From: Sipunculus nudus
Lineage: Eukaryota > Annelida > Sipuncula > Golfingiida > Sipunculidae
Assembly (NCBI GenBank): GCA_026874595.1
Contig: CM049313.1
Span: 41,446,659-41,510,658, forward strand
Length of the DNA stretch: 64,000 nucleotides
Direction of reading: 5' to 3'
The notes below the pieces were generated by a model that worked only from the letters and a program-made list of their open reading frames with translations, made no database searches and had not been told where the DNA came from. Shown here in pieces: positions 60,701 through 64,000 of this stretch; the stretch's first letter is position 1; each line of letters starts with the position of its first letter. Made by a program: the position numbers and the translations under genes.

Positions 60701-61415
60701 AAATTAACAAAAAAAATGACTGAAAGCATGAGACTTGGGGCCCCTGCTATTCTACATCAATGTCTAAGCCCTGAGAAGGATTATACAGAACTTTAATGTT
60801 CAAAGATACAATTATGCTAAAGACTTGGTTTATCTGAAGTGAAAGCTTCATTCTCTATTATAAAAATAATGATATATATTATAAGAGAGTAGATTTACTA
60901 CTATCCATAGGTGGATACAGGTTGAAAATACCTTGCATAAAATATTTTCATTCTCACCTGCATCCGAGACAGGTTGTTAGTAAGACGGAACTCTAGATCT
61001 TTCAAATCCTGGCCTCCTTCCTCCTCAGGCTCAGCATCCCAATCACTCAGCTCAAAGTCCTGAAATAATAACATCCTCATTACTTGGCTCAAAGTCCTGA
61101 AACAAAGACATCCCAATCATTCAGCTCAAAGTCCTGAAATATTGACATTCTTTAATATAGCACAAACTGTTAATAAGACCATTATTGGAGTATTTTGACA
61201 GCTTATAATATCTGTCATTCTTACACCCTGGTTACAGTATGATGAACCATGAAGCTTACCTCTTCCTCTAGTTTGAGCATCTTGCGTTTACGGCTTTTAT
61301 TTCTCTCCTCGCGCCTCATGACTCTTAGCTTCTGCTGGTCTTTGTGACGCTGCCTTCTCTCCTCATGGCTCATGTATCGCTGGCTTTCATGTTCACCCTC
61401 CAACAGATTGTGTTC
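35434..61415 (-). CDS. DHX34: ATP-dependent RNA helicase DHX34, C-terminal half (10 exons)
   Basis: Exons on the minus strand: 61415-61260, 61059-60958, 60371-60225, 58952-58786, 55222-55112, 41695-41574, 39761-39579, 39132-39027, 38158-38001 and 35588-35434. They total 1407 nt (468 codons plus stop) and all phases join. Recognised family motifs in order: SGLYPQIGIADE, SDSDQLFHTK, VMLHPTSVF, NKHQLVSYV, LLETTKPFL, RVPALQTLLL, SLDTNTD, DGWLELRFED, HPVKGGIQVNSFLTY, HWTCPHCQQ and RKPYHCPTCDTDY, closing with H-x-x-x-C. DEAH helicase DHX34 activates nonsense-mediated decay by helping UPF1 phosphorylation. In human DHX34 the C-terminal domain contacts the SMG1 kinase. The helicase core lies beyond the right edge. 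Five of nine introns carry splice-site arrays. Confidence 0.92.
35589..36478 (-). other. Distal part of DHX34 intron 9
   Basis: AT-rich. An imperfect AAGAAAATTTTCTT-type inverted motif recurs near 35757-35960. No gene or array. Confidence 0.45.
36479..37187. mobile_element. MITE-like DNA element with terminal inverted repeats
   Basis: The left end TAAGGCGGTTTCACACCGGA and the right end TCCGGTGTGAAACCACCTTTA are inverted repeats of about 20 bp. Both are followed inward by TCCGAACGAA / TTCGTTCGGA-type text. There is no transposase. A TA or TAA target duplication is possible. It contains a (TA)n tract at about 36693-36752. Confidence 0.65.
36693..36752. repeat. (TA)n microsatellite
   Basis: About 28 TA units, nearly uninterrupted. 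Confidence 0.9.
37230..38000 (-). repeat. 32- to 49-bp array of exon-9 end plus 5' splice site (about 19 units)
   Basis: Proximal units (37660-38000) are about 49 bp: CACTGTGGTACTGACNGC, GGAGACTCCAG, donor GTCAGT and GGTTTATTACAG. Distal units (37230-37655) are about 32 bp, having lost the exon stretch before GGAGACTCCAG. TTTATTACAG at the end of each unit looks like an acceptor, so units carry donor-like and acceptor-like signals side by side. Read-through from exon 9 meets a stop within the first unit. Confidence 0.88.
38001..38158 (-). CDS. DHX34: DHX34 exon 9 (zinc-finger-like; its 3' end seeds the third array)
   Basis: 158 nt, 1+52 codons+1. Encodes WTCPHCQQ and QHEQHC, a CxxC...H...C zinc-binding motif conserved in DHX34. 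It ends GTDSKETP. Acceptor TCTCTCTGCAG|CCTCC, donor CCAG|GTCAGT. The exon end and donor are repeated downstream. Confidence 0.9.
38159..39026 (-). other. DHX34 intron 8
   Basis: Ordinary intron. No splice-site array is present here, which contrasts with introns 1, 4, 5, 6 and 9. Confidence 0.55.
39027..39132 (-). CDS. DHX34: DHX34 exon 8
   Basis: 106 nt, 2+34 codons+2, KKEEHKILKDLFSLSGAPHP then VKGGIQVNSFLTYD. Acceptor TGTTCCAG|AT, donor ACTG|GTAAGT. Confidence 0.9.
39579..39761 (-). CDS. DHX34: DHX34 exon 7 (its 5' end seeds the acceptor array)
   Basis: 183 nt, 2+60 codons+1, TFARSVDGDKTPETSTRYKA to AELEHLYKGPED. It corresponds to the ELLQF...YSLRR region of human DHX34. Acceptor TTTTGTTATCAG|ATACATTTGC, donor GACA|GTGAGT. 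Confidence 0.88.
39762..39931 (-). repeat. 33- to 34-bp array of 3' splice site plus exon-7 start (five extra copies)
   Basis: The unit on the minus strand is GGATTTTGTTATCAG (acceptor) followed by ACACATTTACACGCTCT, an altered copy of the first bases of exon 7. Copies have exon-start equivalents near 39795, 39863, 39896 and 39929 with AG kept, and one (about 39829) with AG lost. A 34-bp step would shift the frame if an upstream acceptor were used. Confidence 0.85.
39932..41573 (-). other. Remainder of DHX34 intron 6
   Basis: No repeats with clear ends, no domain-bearing frame and no RNA gene were found. AT-rich intronic sequence. Confidence 0.5.
41574..41695 (-). CDS. DHX34: DHX34 exon 6
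   Basis: 122 nt, 1+40 codons+1, VVCDGWLELRFEDPDTAEQL to LIRMKLQ. Acceptor TTCATCACAG|AGTT completes AG|A to Arg. Donor CAAG|GTACAA. It is separated from exon 5 by 13.4 kb that is almost all array. Confidence 0.9.
42121..55145 (-). repeat. 39-bp tandem array of exon-5 end plus 5' splice site (about 330 units)
   Basis: On the minus strand each unit reads CACAGCCTGGACACTAACAC, then AGACCTCACCAG, then GTAAGCC. That is the last codons of exon 5 (HSLDTNTDLT) followed by its splice donor. 13.0 kb divided by 39 gives about 334 units. Most units keep AG|GTAAGC. Sub-families lose it (ATAAGC, GGAAGC) or vary it (GTATGC, GTTAGC). In the exon frame the donor reads AGG TAA, so each unit has an in-frame stop if retained. 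Blocks of units are themselves duplicated. Long open frames exist on the plus strand, but only because the unit is 13 codons long. Confidence 0.95.
55112..55222 (-). CDS. DHX34: DHX34 exon 5 (its 3' end seeds the 39-bp array)
   Basis: 111 nt, 1+36 codons+2. Reads TLLETTKPFLTGVMRVPALQ and ends YAHSLDTNTDLT-AG. The proximal donor is CAG|GTAAGC at 55111-55106. The last 33 nt plus donor are repeated about 330 times downstream, so which donor is used cannot be told from sequence. The proximal one keeps the frame. Confidence 0.9.
55380..56123 (-). repeat. Tandem-repeat element in DHX34 intron 4 (family H6)
   Basis: The minus strand starts TAAGGGCCCGGCTTGACAAG with a GCGGTGCCCTA hairpin arm. It then runs through four to five units of about 147 bp (ACAGGTCTGTAATT, GGAAAGCTGCAGTAGGTTG, GGCTGTGGCAGCCATATTG). 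A second copy of the start and about two units lies at 59260-59625. The hairpin start and internal tandem core resemble the other Helentron-like families. Confidence 0.55.
56124..56454 (-). repeat. 66-bp array, distal part (about five units), separated by inserted Helentrons
   Basis: It continues the array of 58510-58785 in the same register. The empty site across the inserts reads GAATTAAA joined to TAACATTC. The most distal units (56130, 56195) are the most diverged. Confidence 0.9.
56455..57285 (-). mobile_element. Helentron-like element, family H3, both ends present
   Basis: The minus strand starts TTATGCCCCCGCCACAAAG. It ends GGCGGGGGCAT, then a GTGTCG-TTC-CGACAC hairpin, then ATCTAG. 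About four 175-bp internal units are visible. It sits immediately after the CTAG end of the H2 element at 57286, head to tail. Confidence 0.7.
57286..58516 (-). mobile_element. Helentron-like element, family H2, inserted in the 66-bp array
   Basis: The minus strand starts TTGTATCCGCCAAAACAGAG (58516) and ends ACCCGTATTCTAG (57286). Internal units contain GGTGGCGCCACC three to four times. The H2+H3 pair lies between A and T of the array without target duplication. Confidence 0.7.
58510..58785 (-). repeat. 66-bp array of exon-4 end plus 5' splice site, proximal part
   Basis: The unit on the minus strand is CCATTCAGTAACAAACACCA GCTCGTGTCGTATGT followed by donor GTGAGT and about 25 intronic bases ending AACCTA. 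About four to five units follow the true donor at 58785. The unit starting near 58519 has an internal deletion. In the exon frame each donor reads GTG TGA, an immediate stop. Confidence 0.92.
58786..58952 (-). CDS. DHX34: DHX34 exon 4 (its 3' end seeds the 66-bp array)
   Basis: 167 nt, phase 0 in and 2 out. Reads KPFVMLHPTSVFTSHPDLL and ends SNKHQLVSYV across the splice. Donor ATGT|GTGAGT. The last 35 nt and the donor recur in tandem in the following intron. Confidence 0.9.
58953..60224 (-). other. DHX34 intron 3
   Basis: It contains a second H6 fragment at about 59260-59625 (GGGCACC start text near 59596 and two units). The rest is AT-rich. No splice-site array at either boundary. Confidence 0.5.
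60225..60371 (-). CDS. DHX34: DHX34 exon 3
   Basis: 147 nt, 49 codons, containing LLKVILCSGLYPQIGIADE and SDSDQLFHTK, highly conserved in DHX34. Acceptor TCTTTTCAG|GAG, donor AAG|GTGTGT. Confidence 0.9.
60958..61059 (-). CDS. DHX34: DHX34 exon 2
   Basis: 102 nt, 34 codons, DFELSDWDAEPEEE to LTNNLSRMQ. Acidic stretch, then the DLEFRLTNNL motif equivalent to VKFKLRHDL in the human protein. Acceptor TTATTTCAG|GAC, donor CAG|GTGAGA. The acceptor region is triplicated just upstream. Confidence 0.85.
61060..61142 (-). repeat. Two extra copies of the exon-2 3' splice site
   Basis: CTCAAAGTCCTGAAA, the complement of TTTCAG|GACTTTGAG, occurs at 61051 (true exon) and again near 61088 and 61121. CATCCCAATCATTCAG also repeats exon text. 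The acceptor is thus present three times within about 90 bases. Confidence 0.8.
61260..61415 (-). CDS. DHX34: DHX34 exon (window exon 1, phase 0/0)
   Basis: 156 nt, 52 codons. A basic, charged helix region (HEERRQRHKDQQKLRVMRRE, KSRKRKMLKLEEE) like the Arg/Lys-rich segment after the helicase core in DHX34. The donor is GAG|GTAAGC. The acceptor TTTTAAAAG|GAACAC has a poor pyrimidine tract and is the least certain boundary. Confidence 0.75.
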
Positions 61416-61717
61416 CTTTTAAAATCAAAAACTCCATTACTTACACATGGAATGCAGGAATAAACTGGGCCAGTTATATATAAAACATTTCAGTATATTC
61501 AAAGCAAACTTGACTAGCAAAGGAAATAAAAAGAGGGGACTACATGTTATTTTTTCTCCCAGACACACACTATATAGAGTCTGCTAAAGAAATATATTTT
61601 TACAGATCAGGATGTGAATAATATGTACATATTACAAAAAGAAAATAAAGACAAAGGTACATATCTCGCACATACATCTCAGCTATAATTGTATGTAATT
61701 AACTGGCTTGTTCCATG

Positions 61718-61797
61718 TTGCCTTTGTATTGGCCTCAGGGCAGCTGTATTGTCCCTGGACCTGCAAGCTGACATGCTGCTCTCAGGCCAATACAAAG
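61718..61797. repeat. Foldback (hairpin) sequence
   Basis: CTTTGTATTGGCCTCAGGGC on the left pairs with CAGGCCAATACAAAG and adjoining bases on the right. Arms are about 20 bp with few mismatches, and the loop is about 35 bases. Confidence 0.6.
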
Positions 61798-62809
61798 AAA
61801 ATACCACACAAGCAGTTTCATGATATTTTTATTAAATGGCGATACTTATTATGAACACAACCAACAGAGTATGTGTCAACCTGTGTTCACAAAGTACTAA
61901 AAGTGAAATGCTTCAACGGTGCACATGCATGGGCACCTTCACACATACAGGGTCCTAATCTGATGTAAGTTTTATCCCAGGATGATGTGTCACATAGCAC
62001 AGTGACATCATGTTCTGTGATGCTATTGATTTCATCATCCATGGCTGATATGAGCCCCCTGTATTAAATCAGAGTATATGATGTATATAACTGGTCTGTG
62101 ATATGAACCTTGAATGATATGTCTGATCTCATAGGTATAGGGTGCTGTATAAGGGTTATAACATGAGTCACCAGATAATAATAAATTTTACTCTTTAAAT
62201 ACTGTGTTTGCCTTCTTATTTGCAGTGGCTTCAAATCTGCAATATTCATTGTCACTCTGTGACGACGAAATTGAAACCATGCAGTTTTGAATGCATACAA
62301 GGCCATGAGCATTAATTTCAGAGGCTGCTGATAGGTGGCAGAATTGTGATTAGTCTTCAGCAACATAGTGATGTCCATCGAACCTGGTGCATTTACTCTA
62401 AGTGATTCAGGGAGAATAAGGAGCCTATTTATAATAATATCAATTAGTTCAGATGGGAAAAGCTGTGGCCCTTTGCAGGGATGTGCTCATGCCCCCTGGC
62501 ACATGACTAGAAAGTGTCAATGCCCACCCGGCAGTAATATTTAAAAATTTGTAGGTCATAAAAAAAAAATACATGCGTGTATATTTATCTTGTGGTATGT
62601 GTTTTACCTGTTTTACTATCAGTGACCCCAATCAGATATATCTGAAGTGTTTGTGTGCCAAGCTAGACAACATCAAGTGGCCCTTAAAATGGATATTTAA
62701 TAGAAGTTACTCTATCATATTGTTCTGCATTTAGTTAATGTTTATGAATAAAATTTGCCAACTAAAATAGTGAACATAGCTGCTAGGGTAAAGAACCTTG
62801 TATCAGTAA

Positions 62810-62990
62810 ACAAGGCCCTACAGCCCTAATGTGAACCTTTGCAAAGTCTGGGAGTATGAATGGAGGTATATTTTTAAAATTTAATATTGATCCTCTTATG
62901 TCCTGAATATCTACCTTAGTCATTATGATTACAGCAAAAAGGACGTTTCAGACCTGCAAGTTTCGGACTAGGACATTTTAAAACTAGGAT
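62810..62990 (-). repeat. Interspersed repeat, inverted relative to 24973-25150
   Basis: Shares GGCCCTACAGCCCTAATG, TCCTGAATATCTACCTTAGTC and GGACTAGGACATTTTAAAAC-type text with the 24973-25150 copy. Confidence 0.55.
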
Positions 62991-63361
62991 GTATCAGTCA
63001 GGATATTTCAGATATGTTCTTTTTGCCAGGGAGGATTATTGGGACAGATGAATGGACAATTTGGCAGCATGGTTTTGGAGAAGAACATGTTTTTTAGCTT
63101 CTTCCCTATAAAATCTAGGAAAATGCAGTTAGCCAAGAAATAAGCAAAATCCATCAGAATTTTTTAGAAAACAATTTTTTTGCAAAAAACTTGATGCTAG
63201 CTCCTGCCCTTTTTGAGATAGCTCTGAAGCACAACAGATGAGAGAAGAAGGGCGATGCTACAACATTGCATAAGCAAACAGATTCGCTAAAAATGCAAAC
63301 CAAGATTAATCAAACAGTTGAAAGATTTAGTTCTAATAGTTTTAATTTTAGGCATTCTGCG

Positions 63362-63425
63362 TCTGGACGCTGTGTCTAGACATCAAAACGCTGTGTCTAG
63401 ATGTCTAGACACATTGTCTAGACAC
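63362..63425. repeat. Short palindromic tandem repeat (GTCTAGACA)
   Basis: CTGTGTCTAGACATC and TGTCTAGACAC recur four times in about 65 bases. Each core is self-complementary. Confidence 0.7.
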
Positions 63426-64000
63426 CAGACAGAGCCAGGTTAGTTGCCATGGTGATGTCTGGACCCCACCTGGTTGTACTGAATGACCTCTTGATTTGGC
63501 TGCTGACACTCAACATGTTGTCAAATCTGTTTTCAATCAAAGAAAGCCTTTTTCAATTGGCTACACTGCTTTTTTAAAGCTGCATTTACAAAATCTATCC
63601 TTATCAAACTGACAGAACCCGACCATAGAATAATTCTTGTAAAGTTCAAACCAATCAGCTTAACAGTTTCATCATAAAACAGTGTATATGCATTAAGAGT
63701 CCAAAATTACATTTTCCCTATTAAAAAACAGATCAATGTATGTGGCACCACCAACACCTTAATTTCAGATATGACTCATGTTAAAAACATAGGCAAAAAA
63801 TTTGGTGATGATAGTTCCAGCCATTTCTGAGATTTTAATTTTAGTGTGCTTGTTTGGACAGATGAATAAGTTCAAAATCCTGTAACTCGGCCAAAAATTG
63901 AACTGGAACCATACAAACAAAGTTGAGAAAGATTGTTCCAGGGATCATTTCTGTGAAATATTCAACAATTTGACTGAACAGTTTCGGAGAAGAAGATATA

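Larger units (their letters stand above)
61416..64000 (-). other. Upstream intron(s) of DHX34 and repeats, no further exon recognised
   Basis: I searched the minus strand for the preceding DHX34 exon (the end of the helicase-associated region) and did not find it. It presumably lies beyond the window. The segment contains an interspersed repeat copy at 62810-62990, a foldback at 61718-61797 and a short GTCTAGACAC repeat at 63362-63425. Confidence 0.45.

Noticed and set aside
62064-62378. Possible upstream DHX34 exon on the minus strand
   Set aside because: The encoded text has no similarity to the helicase-associated region expected before exon 1, and no matching splice phase could be established.
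1-64000. tRNA, rRNA or other structured RNA genes
   Set aside because: No cloverleaf or rRNA motif was recognised. Only primer-binding-site fragments complementary to tRNA 3' ends are present.

Overview
This is eukaryotic, AT-rich, intron- and repeat-dense DNA. The repeat families resemble those of bivalve molluscs: Helitron/Helentron-like elements that start with hairpins such as TATGCCCCCGCC or TAGCTCAGCTGA, and a Ty3/gypsy element with a PNMA-like Gag. That taxonomic placement is an inference from repeat style. No organism-specific gene was identified.

1-30858 is mostly nested transposable elements. A fragment of an interspersed repeat holds a Helentron-like element (2444-15050). That element holds a Ty3/gypsy retrotransposon (element B, 2956-14428, 4-bp target duplication TATA). 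The integrase gene of B holds a second retrotransposon (element A, 3920-8508, 5-bp target duplication GTGGC, 1.26-kb LTR, deleted pol). The two LTRs of B point in opposite directions, and both outer ends are U3 ends. Further Helentron-like elements with internal tandem repeats follow to 25 kb. At 25652-30858 a repeat is nested inside another copy of its own family.

30886-32570 (+) is the last exon of an unrecognised gene. It encodes a basic protein with about 39 perfect heptads (NLQDSVV-like), which should form a long coiled coil.

35434-61415 (-) is the 3' half of the gene for the DEAH RNA helicase DHX34, a nonsense-mediated-decay factor. Ten exons (468 codons plus stop) were placed with fully consistent splice phases. 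The exceptional feature is that at five of its nine visible introns the exon-intron boundary, splice site included, has been amplified in tandem. One 5' splice site lies in a 39-bp array of about 330 copies (13 kb, 42121-55145). A second lies in a 66-bp array (about 10 copies) and a third in a 32-49-bp array (about 19 copies). A 3' splice site lies in a 33-34-bp array (6 copies) and another is triplicated. The arrays are therefore trains of duplicated splice sites in one NMD gene. This is the strongest candidate here for a previously undescribed system.

The two protein-coding genes converge on 32.6-35.4 kb. The long antisense reading frames across 42-55 kb are a by-product of a 39-bp (13-codon) unit and are not annotated as genes.
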